A stretch of DNA of 64,000 nt, taken from Burkholderia cepacia. GTDB taxonomy: Bacteria; Pseudomonadota; Gammaproteobacteria; Burkholderiales; Burkholderiaceae. Shown here in pieces: positions 30,685 to 42,294 of the stretch. The notes under the pieces were generated by a model that worked only from the letters and a program-made list of their open reading frames with translations, searched no databases and was not told the DNA's origin. The stretch lies in NCBI RefSeq assembly GCF_029962485.1, contig NZ_CP073639.1, forward strand, positions 62,001-126,000, given 5' to 3'. A program made the translations under genes and the position numbers. How positions within the stretch are numbered: position 1 is the stretch's first letter; each line of letters opens with the position of its first letter.

Positions 30685-31452
30685 ATGAATATCAAGGATC
30701 GCGTTTTTCTGATTACGGGCGCCGGTTCGGGCCTCGGCGCCGCGGTGGCGCGCATGGTCGTCGAGCAGGGCGGCAAGGCCGTGCTGCTGGACGTCAATGA
30801 CGATGCGGGCACGAGCCTCGCGCACGAACTCGGTGCGGCCGCACGCTTCGTGAAGACCGACGTGACGAGCGAAGCCGATGGGCTGGCGGCCGTCGCCGTC
30901 GCGCGCGATGCGTTCGGTCGCATCGACGCGCTGGTCAACTGCGCGGGCGTTGCGCCGGGCGAGAAGGTCGTCGGCCGCGAGGGTCCGCACTCGCTCGAGC
31001 GCTTCGCGCGTGCTGTGTCGATCAATCTGGTCGGCACGTTCAACATGATCCGGCTGGCCGCCGAAGCGATGTCGAAGCAGGACGCCGATGCGGAAGGTGA
31101 GCGCGGCGTGATCGTCAACACCGCATCGGTCGCCGCGTTCGACGGGCAGATCGGGCAGGCGGCGTATGCTGCATCGAAAAGCGGCGTGGTGGGCATGACG
31201 CTGCCGATCGCGCGCGAACTCGCGCGCTTCGGCATTCGCGTCGTGACGGTCGCGCCGGGCATCTTCGCGACGCCGATGATGGCCGGCATGCCGCAGGACG
31301 TGCAGGATGCGCTCGGCAAGAGCGTGCCGTTCCCGCCGCGGCTCGGCCGCCCGGAAGAATTTGCGGCGCTGGTGCGCCACATCGCCGAGAACACGATGCT
31401 GAACGGCGAAGTCATCCGTCTCGATGGCGCGTTGCGCATGGCACCGCGCTGA
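30685..31452 (+). CDS. SDR 3-hydroxyacyl-CoA dehydrogenase, HSD10-like
   Basis: A 255-residue short-chain dehydrogenase. The NAD-binding GAGSGLG is at residues 12-18, the NCAG motif lies near 88, and the catalytic triad is S148, Y161 and K165 (YAASK). The long insert between [16 protein letters not shown] and the serine, and the tail [11 protein letters not shown], match type II 3-hydroxyacyl-CoA dehydrogenases (HSD17B10-like), which oxidise 3-hydroxyacyl-CoA or 2-methyl-3-hydroxybutyryl-CoA. It lies 13 bases after the ligase gene and 18 before the thiolase gene, in one operon. Confidence 0.88.
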   Translation: MNIKDRVFLITGAGSGLGAAVARMVVEQGGKAVLLDVNDDAGTSLAHELGAAARFVKTDVTSEADGLAAVAVARDAFGRIDALVNCAGVAPGEKVVGREGPHSLERFARAVSINLVGTFNMIRLAAEAMSKQDADAEGERGVIVNTASVAAFDGQIGQAAYAASKSGVVGMTLPIARELARFGIRVVTVAPGIFATPMMAGMPQDVQDALGKSVPFPPRLGRPEEFAALVRHIAENTMLNGEVIRLDGALRMAPR

Positions 31453-31470
31453 CACTGGAGGAAGCGAATC

Positions 31471-32661
31471 ATGACGACTCAGGATCCGATCGTAATCGTT
31501 GGCACGGCGCGTACGCCGATGGGTGGTTTTCAGGGCGACCTGGCGGCGGCCAGCGCGAGCGACCTCGGCGCGGTGGCGATTCGCGCGGCGCTCGAGCGCG
31601 CGAACGTGCCGGCCGAGCGCATCGACGAAATCGTGTTCGGCTGCGTGTTGCCGGCCGGCCAGGGCCAGGCGCCGGCGCGACAGGCCGCGCTGAAGGCCGG
31701 GCTGCCGCTCGGCGCGGGCGCGACCACGGTCAACAAGATGTGCGGTTCGGGGATGAAGGCCGCGATGTTCGCGCATGACCTGCTGCTCGCCGGTTCGGCG
31801 GCGGTGGCCGTCGCGGGCGGGATGGAGAGCATGACGAATGCGCCGTACCTGCTGCCGAAGGCGCGCGCGGGGATGCGCATGGGGCACGGGCAGGTGCTCG
31901 ACCACATGTTCCTCGACGGGCTCGAAGACGCGTACGAGAAAGGCCGCCTGATGGGCACGTTCGCCGAGGATTGCGCACAGGCGTACCAGTTCACGCGCGA
32001 GGCGCAGGATGCGTTCGCGATCGCGTCGCTGACGCGTGCGCAGCGCGCGATTGCCGAAGGGCATTTCGTGTCGGAGATCGCGCCGGTGACCGTGAAGGCC
32101 GGCAAGACCGAAAGCGTCGTGTCGATCGACGAGCAGCCGGGCAACGCGAAGCTCGACAAGATCCCGACGCTGAAGCCGGCGTTCCGCGAAGGTGGCACGG
32201 TGACGGCCGCGAATGCGTCGTCGATCTCGGACGGTGCGGCCGCGCTCGTGATGATGCGCCGCTCGGAAGCCGAGCGCCTCGGCCTCACGCCGAAGGCCAT
32301 GATCGTCGGGCATTCGACGTTTGCGGACAAGCCCGGCCTGTTCGCGACCGCGCCGATCGGCGCGCTGCGCAAGCTGTCGGAGAAAACCGGCTGGAACCTG
32401 CGCGACGTCGACCTGTTCGAGATCAACGAAGCGTTCGCAGTCGTGCCGATGGCTGCGATGCGCGATCTCGACCTGCCGCACGAGAAGGTCAACGTGCATG
32501 GCGGCGCGTGCGCGCTCGGGCATCCGATCGGCGCATCGGGTGCGCGCGTGATGGTGACTTTGCTGGCCGCGCTCGAAACGTACGGCCTGAAGCGCGGCGT
32601 CGCATCGCTGTGTATCGGCGGCGGCGAGGCGACGGCGATCGCGATCGAGCGCATCGCGTAA
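31471..32661 (+). CDS. Acetyl-CoA C-acyltransferase (thiolase)
   Basis: A 396-residue thiolase. The acyl-accepting Cys91 is in NKMCGSGMKA, and the second pair is H351 (CALGHPIGASG) and Cys381 (SLCIGGGEA). It carries out CoA-dependent cleavage of 3-ketoacyl-CoA, or the reverse condensation. GGAGGAAG lies upstream of the ATG. As the last gene of the ligase-dehydrogenase-thiolase operon it would release acetyl-CoA. No acyl-CoA dehydrogenase or enoyl-CoA hydratase accompanies it, so the operon covers only the second half of a beta-oxidation cycle. Confidence 0.93.
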   Translation: MTTQDPIVIVGTARTPMGGFQGDLAAASASDLGAVAIRAALERANVPAERIDEIVFGCVLPAGQGQAPARQAALKAGLPLGAGATTVNKMCGSGMKAAMFAHDLLLAGSAAVAVAGGMESMTNAPYLLPKARAGMRMGHGQVLDHMFLDGLEDAYEKGRLMGTFAEDCAQAYQFTREAQDAFAIASLTRAQRAIAEGHFVSEIAPVTVKAGKTESVVSIDEQPGNAKLDKIPTLKPAFREGGTVTAANASSISDGAAALVMMRRSEAERLGLTPKAMIVGHSTFADKPGLFATAPIGALRKLSEKTGWNLRDVDLFEINEAFAVVPMAAMRDLDLPHEKVNVHGGACALGHPIGASGARVMVTLLAALETYGLKRGVASLCIGGGEATAIAIERIA

Positions 32662-32665
32662 CCAA

Positions 32666-32688
32666 CGCCTGCGAAGCGTACGCAGGCG
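32666..32688. terminator. Hairpin between convergent operons
   Basis: A perfect 8-bp stem CGCCTGCG/CGCAGGCG with a 7-base loop, 4 bases after the thiolase stop codon. There is no T-run. It may serve as a terminator for the thiolase operon or for the converging lipA transcript. Confidence 0.45.
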
Positions 32689-32761
32689 ATTCGGCCAGGA
32701 CGCCGGATCGCCTGTGTCGCCGTCGGCACGCGTACCCTGGCCGCGTGCCGATCCACCGTCG

Positions 32762-33736
32762 TCATTCGACGGTTTCGCCCCGCGCCTGCAGGTCGGCGTG
32801 ATAGGACGAACGCACCATCGGCCCCGACGCGACCTGACTGAACCCGAGCGCGAGCGCGCGTTGGCGCAACTGCGCAAATTCCGCCGGGGTGACGAAGCGT
32901 TTCACCGGCAGATGATGGCGGGTCGGCTGCAGGTACTGGCCGAGCGTCAGCATGTCCACGCCGTGCGCGCGCAAGTCGCGCATCACCTGTTCGACTTCGT
33001 CGAGCTGCTCACCGAGGCCCAGCATCAGCCCGGACTTGGTCGACACGTTCGGCAACGCGGATTTGAACGCCCGCAGCACGTGGAGCGAGTGCTGATAGTC
33101 GGCGCCCGGCCGCGCTTCGCGGTACAGGCGCGGCACGGTTTCCAGATTGTGGTTGAACACGTCCGGCGGCGACGTCGTGAGCGAGTTCAGCGCGATGTCG
33201 AGCCGCCCGCGAAAATCCGGCGTCAGCGCTTCGATCCTGAGCGCCGGACTGACCCGTCGCGCGTCGCGGATGCATGCGGCGAAGTGTGCGGCGCCGCCGT
33301 CGCGCAGGTCGTCGCGGTCGACCGACGTGATCACGACGTACTTGAGCCGCATCGCCGCGATCGTTTCGGCGAGCCGCGCCGGTTCGTCCGGATCGAGCGG
33401 AAGCGGTCGGCCATGCCCGACATCGCAGAACGGGCAGCGCCGCGTGCAAATGTCGCCCATGATCATGAAGGTGGCCGTTCCGTGGCTGAAGCATTCGCCG
33501 AGGTTCGGACAACTCGCTTCCTCGCAGACCGTATGCAGCTTCTGCTCGCGCAGCACCTGCTTGAGTGCGATCACCTCGCGCGAGCCGGGGAACGCCGCGC
33601 GTATCCACTCCGGCTTGCGCAGCATGCCGGCCGGTTCGGTGGCGACGATCTTCACGGGGATGCGCGCCATTTTTTCGGCGGCGGACAACTTGGTTCCCGC
33701 GGCCATCGGCGCGGGGCGGGTTTCCGGATGCGCCAT
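32762..33736 (-). CDS. lipA: Lipoyl synthase
   Basis: A 324-residue radical SAM enzyme that inserts two sulfurs into octanoyl-carrier protein to make lipoyl groups. The auxiliary cluster cysteines are C71, C76 and C82 ([12 protein letters not shown]). The SAM cluster is C97, C101 and C104 (CTRRCPFC). The C-terminal SSYHAD carries the RSSY-type serine that ligates the auxiliary cluster. It begins 3 bases after gcvT, as the last gene of the riboswitch-led glycine cleavage operon. Its likely purpose here is to lipoylate the H protein of the same operon. No lipB accompanies it. Confidence 0.95.
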   Translation of the reverse strand: MAHPETRPAPMAAGTKLSAAEKMARIPVKIVATEPAGMLRKPEWIRAAFPGSREVIALKQVLREQKLHTVCEEASCPNLGECFSHGTATFMIMGDICTRRCPFCDVGHGRPLPLDPDEPARLAETIAAMRLKYVVITSVDRDDLRDGGAAHFAACIRDARRVSPALRIEALTPDFRGRLDIALNSLTTSPPDVFNHNLETVPRLYREARPGADYQHSLHVLRAFKSALPNVSTKSGLMLGLGEQLDEVEQVMRDLRAHGVDMLTLGQYLQPTRHHLPVKRFVTPAEFAQLRQRALALGFSQVASGPMVRSSYHADLQARGETVE

Positions 33737-33739
33737 GGC

Positions 33740-34858
33740 TCAGCCTCGATAGTATCGTTGGGGGACGAACGGGGTTTTCGCGACTTCGATCGCGACCGGC
33801 CTGCCACGGACGATTGCATGCAGCGCCGTGCCGGGCGTCGCGCATTCGGCGGCGACATAGCCGATTGCCACCGGGCCGCCGTGCGTCGGACCGAATCCGC
33901 CGCTCGTCACCGTGCCGATCGACCGGCCGTCGGGCCCGGTGATGTCGGCGCCTTCGCGCACGGGCACCTTGTCTTTCACGACGAAGCCGACGCGCTTTCT
34001 TTGCACGCCTTCGCCGAGTTGTCTTGCGACGATATCGGCGCCCGGATAGCCGCCGGCACGCGCGCCGCCCGGACGGCGCACCTTCGAGATGGCCCACAGC
34101 AACCCGCCTTCGATCGGTGTCGTGCCGGTGTCGATGTCGTGTCCATACAGGCACAAGCCGGCTTCGAGGCGCAGCGAGTCGCGCGCGCCGAGGCCGATCG
34201 GCTCGACTGCCGGATCGGCGAGCAGCAAACGCGCCAGCGCGTCCGCGCGATCGGCCGGTACCGAGATCTCGTAGCCATCCTCACCCGTGTAGCCGGAGCG
34301 ACTCACGTAGCATGCCGCGCCGGCTAACTCGATGCGCATGCTCTGCATGAAGGTCAAACCGGCCAGCGGCGGCGCGAGGCGGCCCAGCACCGCCGCGGCA
34401 ACCGGGCCTTGCAGTGCCAGCAGCGCACGGTCGGCCAGTTCGACAACCGCGCAGCGGTGGCCGATCCGGTCCTTCAGATGCGCGATGTCGCGGGCCTTGC
34501 ACGCGGCGTTGACGACCACGTAGAACACGTCGTCGTCGAGGCGGGTGATCATCAGGTCGTCGAGAATGCCGCCTTGTTCGTTCGTGAACAGCGCATAGCG
34601 TTGCATGCCGACCGGCAGGTCGATCACGTCGATCGGCACCAGCGTTTCCAGCGCGGCGGCGGCGTCCGCGCCCGTCAGCATGACCTGGCCCATGTGCGAA
34701 ACGTCGAACAGGCCTGCATGGTCGCGCGTGTGGAGATGCTCTTTCAGGATGCCGAGCGGATACTGCACGGGCATCTCGTATCCGGCGAACGGAACCATCT
34801 TCGCGCCGAGTTCGAGATGCAGGTCATGGAGTGCGGTGCGGGAAAGCGGGTGGGTCAT
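33740..34858 (-). CDS. gcvT: Glycine cleavage T protein, aminomethyltransferase
   Basis: A 372-residue tetrahydrofolate-dependent aminomethyltransferase. It takes the aminomethyl group from lipoyl-H protein, releasing ammonia and making 5,10-methylene-THF. Family blocks are present: MVPFAGYEMPVQYP near the N-terminus, GLFDVSHMGQ (catalytic-loop Asp) around residue 50, and SGYTGEDGYEI around 195. The C-terminal beta barrel contains the TSGGFGPTHGGPVAIGYV motif. Its stop is 3 bases before lipA; glyA lies 125 bases upstream. Confidence 0.95.
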   Translation of the reverse strand: MTHPLSRTALHDLHLELGAKMVPFAGYEMPVQYPLGILKEHLHTRDHAGLFDVSHMGQVMLTGADAAAALETLVPIDVIDLPVGMQRYALFTNEQGGILDDLMITRLDDDVFYVVVNAACKARDIAHLKDRIGHRCAVVELADRALLALQGPVAAAVLGRLAPPLAGLTFMQSMRIELAGAACYVSRSGYTGEDGYEISVPADRADALARLLLADPAVEPIGLGARDSLRLEAGLCLYGHDIDTGTTPIEGGLLWAISKVRRPGGARAGGYPGADIVARQLGEGVQRKRVGFVVKDKVPVREGADITGPDGRSIGTVTSGGFGPTHGGPVAIGYVAAECATPGTALHAIVRGRPVAIEVAKTPFVPQRYYRG

Positions 34859-34983
34859 CGTGATTCCATGTAGTTAGGATGTCAAATGTTTCACGCCGTC
34901 GTTGCGTCAGCGATGAACGATGTGGACCGCTCGCGGGGCGTTGATTCCGCCCCCGCGAGCGATTGCGTGATGACCGTGGTGCG

Positions 34984-36240
34984 TTACTTGCCGTATACCG
35001 GCAGTGCGCCGCAGAGTTCCGCAACGTGCCGTCTCACGCGTTCGATGACGGCCGGGTTTTCGATGTCGTCGAGAATGTCGCAGATCCAGCCGGCCACCGC
35101 GCGCGCTTCGGCTTCCTTGAAGCCGCGGCTGGTGATCGCCGGCGTGCCGATGCGGATTCCGCTGGTCACGAACGGGCTTTGCGGATCGTTCGGCACCGCG
35201 TTCTTGTTCACGGTGATGTGCGCACTGCCCAGCGCTGCATCGGCGGCCTTGCCGGTCAGCCCCTGGCGGATCAGGCTCACGAGGAACAGGTGGTTGTCCG
35301 TGCCCCCGGAGATGATGTCGTAGCCGCGCGCGACGAACACCGCGGCCATCTCTCGCGCATTGGCGACGACCTGCCGCTGATACACGGTGAATTCGGGCGA
35401 CAGCGCTTCCTTGAACGCGACGGCCTTCGCGGCAATCACGTGCATCAGCGGGCCGCCCTGAATACCGGGGAACACGATCGAGTTGAGCTTCTTCTCGAGC
35501 TCCGGGTTCGCGCGCGCGAGAATCAGGCCGCCGCGCGGGCCGCGCAGCGTCTTGTGCGTCGTCGTCGTCACCACGTCGGCGTGGGGTAGCGGATTCGGAT
35601 ACAGTCCGGCTGCGACGAGGCCGGCCACGTGGGCCATGTCGACGAACAGGTACGCGCCTACCGCGTCGGCGATCTGGCGGAAGCGGGCCCAGTCCACCAC
35701 GCGCGAATATGCGGAGAAGCCGGCCGTGATCAGTTTCGGCTTGTGCGCTTTTGCCAGTGCTTCGACCTGATCGTAGTCGATCTCGCCGGTTTCGACGTTC
35801 AGACCGTATTGCACGGCGCGGTAGATCTTGCCCGAGAAATTCACGTGTGCGCCGTGCGTCAGGTGGCCGCCGTGCGCGAGGCTCATGCCGAGTATCGTGT
35901 CGTGCGGCTCGAGCAGCGCCATGTAGACGGCTGCGTTCGCCTGGCTGCCGGAGTGCGGCTGCACGTTCGCATAGTCCGCGCCGAACAGCGCCTTCGCGCG
36001 ATCGATCGCCAGTTGCTCGGCGACGTCGACGAACTCGCAGCCGCCGTAGTATCGCTTGCCCGGATAGCCTTCCGCGTACTTGTTGGTCAGCACCGAGCCC
36101 TGCGCCTGCATCACGCGCGGGCTCGTGTAGTTTTCCGACGCAATGAGTTCGATGTGGTCCTCCTGGCGAATGCGCTCGCGCTCCATCGCCGTCCACAATT
36201 CATCGTCGTAACCTTCGATCTTCATGTTTTTGCTGAACAT
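34984..36240 (-). CDS. glyA: Serine hydroxymethyltransferase
   Basis: A 418-residue PLP enzyme interconverting glycine plus 5,10-methylene-THF with serine. The cofactor lysine is in [14 protein letters not shown], and the family signature [15 protein letters not shown] and [11 protein letters not shown] lie upstream of it. The start at 36240 (MFSKN) is chosen because AGGAGAAA is 7 bases upstream; the next Met is five residues on. Placed inside the gcv operon it lets one-carbon units from glycine cleavage be joined to a second glycine to make serine. A housekeeping glyA elsewhere is expected but cannot be seen here. Confidence 0.95.
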   Translation of the reverse strand: MFSKNMKIEGYDDELWTAMERERIRQEDHIELIASENYTSPRVMQAQGSVLTNKYAEGYPGKRYYGGCEFVDVAEQLAIDRAKALFGADYANVQPHSGSQANAAVYMALLEPHDTILGMSLAHGGHLTHGAHVNFSGKIYRAVQYGLNVETGEIDYDQVEALAKAHKPKLITAGFSAYSRVVDWARFRQIADAVGAYLFVDMAHVAGLVAAGLYPNPLPHADVVTTTTHKTLRGPRGGLILARANPELEKKLNSIVFPGIQGGPLMHVIAAKAVAFKEALSPEFTVYQRQVVANAREMAAVFVARGYDIISGGTDNHLFLVSLIRQGLTGKAADAALGSAHITVNKNAVPNDPQSPFVTSGIRIGTPAITSRGFKEAEARAVAGWICDILDDIENPAVIERVRRHVAELCGALPVYGK

Positions 36241-36361
36241 TTGTCTTTCTCCTGATGTCGGAGCCGCGTGGCGGCGCGCGATGCCCGGTCGGGCATCGCG
36301 GCCGGCGCGTCGTCTCGGCTCCTTGGCGGGTTGAGTGAGGTCGTGGCCGGAGCGGCCCGTC

Positions 36362-39226
<2,865 letters not shown>

Positions 39227-39237
39227 GGCCGTCTCCG

Positions 39238-39612
39238 TCATTCGCCGATATACGCGCGATAGGCGGCGGCGTCCATCAGGCCGGCCAGTTGTTCCGGGCG
39301 GTCGATGCGCATCCGGAAGAACCAGCCGTCGCCTTCCGCCGCTTCGTTGACGAGGCTCGGCGTGTCGCCGAGGGCGTCGTTCGCCGCCAGCACGGTGCCG
39401 GACACCGGCATCTTGACCTCGCCGGCCGCTTTGACCGATTCGACGGTGGCCGCTTCGGCGTGCTGCTCGAACGCATCGCCTTCTCCGGGCAGCGCGACAT
39501 AGACCAGATCGCCCAGCTGCGACTGCGCATGATCGGTGATGCCGACCGTCGCGCTACCGTCGGTTTCCAGACGCAGCCATTCGTGGGATTCGGTGTACCT
39601 GACCTCGCTCAT
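39238..39612 (-). CDS. gcvH: Glycine cleavage H protein
   Basis: A 124-residue lipoyl carrier that shuttles the aminomethyl group between the P, T and L proteins. The lipoylated lysine is K61 in VESVKAAGE, and the N-terminal [10 protein letters not shown] and C-terminal GWFFRM blocks are conserved. AGGAAGAG lies upstream of the ATG at 39612. It is the first gene after the tandem glycine riboswitch. Its stop is separated from or overlaps gcvP depending on the gcvP start chosen. Confidence 0.95.
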   Translation of the reverse strand: MSEVRYTESHEWLRLETDGSATVGITDHAQSQLGDLVYVALPGEGDAFEQHAEAATVESVKAAGEVKMPVSGTVLAANDALGDTPSLVNEAAEGDGWFFRMRIDRPEQLAGLMDAAAYRAYIGE

Positions 39613-39736
39613 ATGCTCTCTTCCTGACAGGGTTGCGTTAAGTGGAACGGCAACGCAAGCCGGAAGGGCGACGGCGGGAGGATGGGCGAGACGCGGCATC
39701 CGGACCAGACCGGGGCATTCCAGGCTGCGTGCCTGA

Positions 39737-39924
39737 TGCCCCCTCTGTCCATTTGCCTGAGAGATTCGCGACCCGACGACGGGACGCTTCTCCTTCGGCG
39801 AGGCTTGGTCGGCGACCAGAGGCCTACTCTCCAGAGCGCTAATCGATGTGTCAGTCCTTTTGCCTGAGAGTTTCTGGGGCGATTCCCCTTCGGCGCCGCC
39901 GGACGGCGGTCTCTCCTGACACAT
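39737..39924 (-). ncRNA. Tandem glycine riboswitch
   Basis: Two consecutive glycine aptamers on the minus strand, upstream of gcvH. Aptamer 1 (39924-39846) is closed by a perfect 9-bp P1 (ATGTGTCAG with CTGACACAT), and carries GAGAGACCG, GCGCCGAAGGGG and TCTCAGGCAAAAGGAC. Aptamer 2 (about 39840-39737) repeats the plan with CTGGAGAGTAGGCC, CGCCGAAGGAGAAG and TCTCAGGCAAATGGACAGAG. These are the hallmark conserved segments of the family. In other bacteria such switches turn on gcv genes when glycine is plentiful. The roughly 125 bases between aptamer 2 and gcvH would hold the expression platform; its mechanism is not clear from inspection. Confidence 0.95.
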
Positions 39925-39940
39925 CACGATAGCTGGCGAC

Positions 39941-39970
39941 AATCTAGTCGCACGCGCGCCGCGCTGTCAA
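39941..39970 (-). promoter_or_regulatory. Putative gcv operon promoter
   Basis: On the minus strand, TTGACA (39970-39965), an 18-base spacer and TAGATT (39946-39941). The predicted start lies about 10 bases before the first riboswitch aptamer, a fitting position. Confidence 0.65.
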
Positions 39971-40121
39971 CACCTCGTTTGACCCGACGCAGGCAGGGGA
40001 CGGATGCCGGCGCGCGGCGCCGGCATGGCGACGGCGCTGCAATGCGTTGCGCGACAAGGCTTTGCCGCGATCGCGGCGAGCCGATACTTCGGTGGAGTCC
40101 GAAGCGAATATCCGATACCGA

Positions 40122-41045
40122 CTATCTGTCCGGGGACGGGGCGTGACGGCCCGCGTGTGCCATCAGATCGTCGACGAACGCACGCAACACGGTCGGCTGC
40201 GCGGCGCCGCGCCGAGTGATCGACGAGAACGGCCACGTCGACGTCAGGTGTTCCGCGGCGATCTGGCGCATCCGGCCGGCATCGACCCATTGCTTCGCGT
40301 AGTGCGTGGGCAGAAAGCCGATATAGGCGCCGGTCAGGATCAGTATCGCCTGCGCTTCGACGTTGTCGACGGTCGCGGCGGCGCTGCCGCTTTCGAGCAG
40401 TTGCAGGTCGCGCTGCTGCAGGAACGCGCGGGCGACCACCTGGCTCTGCCGGATACGCTCGATCAGCGCATCGCCGGTGGCGTCGCTCGAGAACAGCGGG
40501 TGATAGCGGCTGCAGTAGAGCCCGTCGGGTTCGTCGTACAGGTGCGTGTAGGACAGGCCGGCGACGGTCAGCGGAAAGTGGCCGATCGCGATGTGCAGCC
40601 GCCCGTCGAGCACGCGCGCCTCGAGTTCGGCCGGCGTACCGATGTAGATGTCGAGCTGGACGTCGTGGCCGCGCGACACGAACTGGCGCAGCGCGCGCGG
40701 CAGCACGGCGTCGGTGTCGGTGACCGTGTTGTCGATGATGCCGAGATGGAGCTTGCCCGAGATGCGCTGCTTGAGCGCATGGGTGTCCATGCAGAACGCC
40801 TCGACGGCGACCAACAGGCGCTGCGCGGATTCGTAGGTCGCGACGCCGTGTTCCGTCAGACGAAAGCCGCTGCGCCCACGTTCGCACAGCTTGACGCCCA
40901 GGCGCGTTTCGAGGCTCGTCATCTGTTCGCTGATGGTCGACTGGCTCACGTTCAGCGCCGCCTGCGCGGCGGAGAAGCCGCCGCATTTCACGATGGTCAT
41001 GAAAATCCTGAGCAGTTTCAGGTCGACGTCCTGCAGTTGCTTCAT
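40122..41045 (-). CDS. LysR family transcriptional regulator
   Basis: A 307-residue LysR-type regulator. The N-terminal winged helix-turn-helix (KLLRIFMTIVKCGGFSAAQ then STISEQMTSLE) is followed by a two-lobed effector domain. The start at 41045 has GGAG 6 bases upstream; the ATG at 41066 has none. It is transcribed divergently from the ureohydrolase-ALDH-permease-GMC cluster and is the likely activator of it. A long imperfect dyad at 41061-41090 lies just before its start codon and may be its autoregulatory site. The inducer is unknown, perhaps a guanidino compound. Confidence 0.9.
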   Translation of the reverse strand: MKQLQDVDLKLLRIFMTIVKCGGFSAAQAALNVSQSTISEQMTSLETRLGVKLCERGRSGFRLTEHGVATYESAQRLLVAVEAFCMDTHALKQRISGKLHLGIIDNTVTDTDAVLPRALRQFVSRGHDVQLDIYIGTPAELEARVLDGRLHIAIGHFPLTVAGLSYTHLYDEPDGLYCSRYHPLFSSDATGDALIERIRQSQVVARAFLQQRDLQLLESGSAAATVDNVEAQAILILTGAYIGFLPTHYAKQWVDAGRMRQIAAEHLTSTWPFSSITRRGAAQPTVLRAFVDDLMAHAGRHAPSPDR

Positions 41046-41060
41046 GTCTCGCTCCGCTCC

Positions 41061-41090
41061 GTTCATTGCATCGGAAAGTCCGATATGAAC
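41061..41090. promoter_or_regulatory. Operator-like dyad upstream of LysR gene
   Basis: Nested inverted repeat GTTCAT-TGC-ATCGGA-AAG-TCCGAT-ATGAAC. The arms match over 12 bases with a 3-base bulge in the left arm. It lies in the divergent LysR/ureohydrolase region, 16 bases before the LysR ATG, and is a candidate LysR binding site. Confidence 0.5.
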
Positions 41091-41203
41091 ATCTGATGCT
41101 TGCTATTTTTCCGTTGCAAATTCTTGCCCATAGTGGCTGCAAAGGCAAGCGCACGGACCGCCGTGCGCATGAAAACAGATCCATACGAATGGAGACGGAG
41201 ACA

Positions 41204-42181
41204 ATGCAGAACAACAGCTATGAGAAAGGCAGGCTGAACCTGCCGTTCGTCGGTCACTGCACGTTCGCGAAAGCGCCGGTGTGTCTCGACTGGGAGCACA
41301 TCGACGCGGACGTCGCGATCCTCGGTGCACCGAACGACATGGGCACCCAGTGGCGCTCAGGCGCGCGCTTCGGCCCGCGCGGCATCCGCGAAGCGTCGAC
41401 GCTGTTCTCGTTCGGACACGCAGGTGCATACGATCACGAGGACGACGCGCTCTACCTGACCGAGGACCAGGTCCGGATGGTGGACGTCGGCGATGCCGAC
41501 ATCGTGCACACCGACATGGCCACCAGTAACGCGAACATCGAACTGGCCGTGCGCAAGATCCTCGCCTCCGGCGCGATGCCGGTGGTGCTCGGCGGCGATC
41601 ATTCGGTGCATGCGCCGGTGATCAAGGCGTTCGAAGGGCGCGGGCCGATTCACATCGTGCATTTCGATGCGCACCTCGACTTCGTCGACGAGCGCCACGG
41701 CGTGCGGTATGGGCACGGCAATCCGCTGCGCCGCGCGTCTGAAATGGATCATATCGTCGGCATGACGCAGCTCGGCATCCGCAACGTGTCGTCGTCGAAC
41801 CGCAGCGACTATGACGCGGCGCGCGCCGCGGGTTCCAGCATCCTGTCGGTGCGTGACGTTCGGCGGCTCGGCACCGAAGGCGTGCTCGAACAGATTCCGC
41901 AGCGCGGTGCGTACTACATCACGATCGACATCGACGGCTTCGATCCGTCGATCGCGCCGGGGACGGGCACGCCGAGCCACGGAGGTTTCCAGTACTACGA
42001 AGTGCTCGAGATCATCCAGGCCCTCGCGAAACGCAGCCGCGGCAACATCATCGGCATGGATCTGGTGGAAGTGGCGCCGGCCTACGACCCGACCGGTACG
42101 ACTTCGATTCTCGCTGCGCAGTTGCTGATGAACAGCATCGGCTTCATTTTCCACGCACGCAGTCTCGCGAAGGGGCGCTGA
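41204..42181 (+). CDS. Ureohydrolase (agmatinase/guanidinobutyrase family)
   Basis: A 325-residue member of the arginase/agmatinase superfamily, which hydrolyses a guanidino group to urea. All six binuclear metal ligands are present: H133 (GGDHSV), D155, H157 and D159 (FDAHLDF), D242 and D244 (TIDIDGFDP). The preferred start, at 41204, follows a GGAGACGGAG stretch; an in-frame ATG at 41189 is possible. The substrate (agmatine, 4-guanidinobutyrate, guanidinopropionate or other) cannot be settled by inspection. Next to an aldehyde dehydrogenase, an NCS1 permease and a GMC oxidoreductase, and facing a LysR gene, it is probably catabolic. Confidence 0.87.
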   Translation: MQNNSYEKGRLNLPFVGHCTFAKAPVCLDWEHIDADVAILGAPNDMGTQWRSGARFGPRGIREASTLFSFGHAGAYDHEDDALYLTEDQVRMVDVGDADIVHTDMATSNANIELAVRKILASGAMPVVLGGDHSVHAPVIKAFEGRGPIHIVHFDAHLDFVDERHGVRYGHGNPLRRASEMDHIVGMTQLGIRNVSSSNRSDYDAARAAGSSILSVRDVRRLGTEGVLEQIPQRGAYYITIDIDGFDPSIAPGTGTPSHGGFQYYEVLEIIQALAKRSRGNIIGMDLVEVAPAYDPTGTTSILAAQLLMNSIGFIFHARSLAKGR

Positions 42182-42294
42182 GCGTCCGTATCGGGAAGCG
42201 GGACCAACGTTCCGCCACACGTCCGAAGTCATTACCGCTTTGCCCGGCGAACCCTCGTCGCGAGGGGGCGGGCACGCCACAAAGGAAAATCAAA

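Noticed and set aside
28941..31472. 843-residue minus-strand open frame
   Set aside because: Antisense to the acyl-CoA ligase and SDR genes; no ribosome site or domain.
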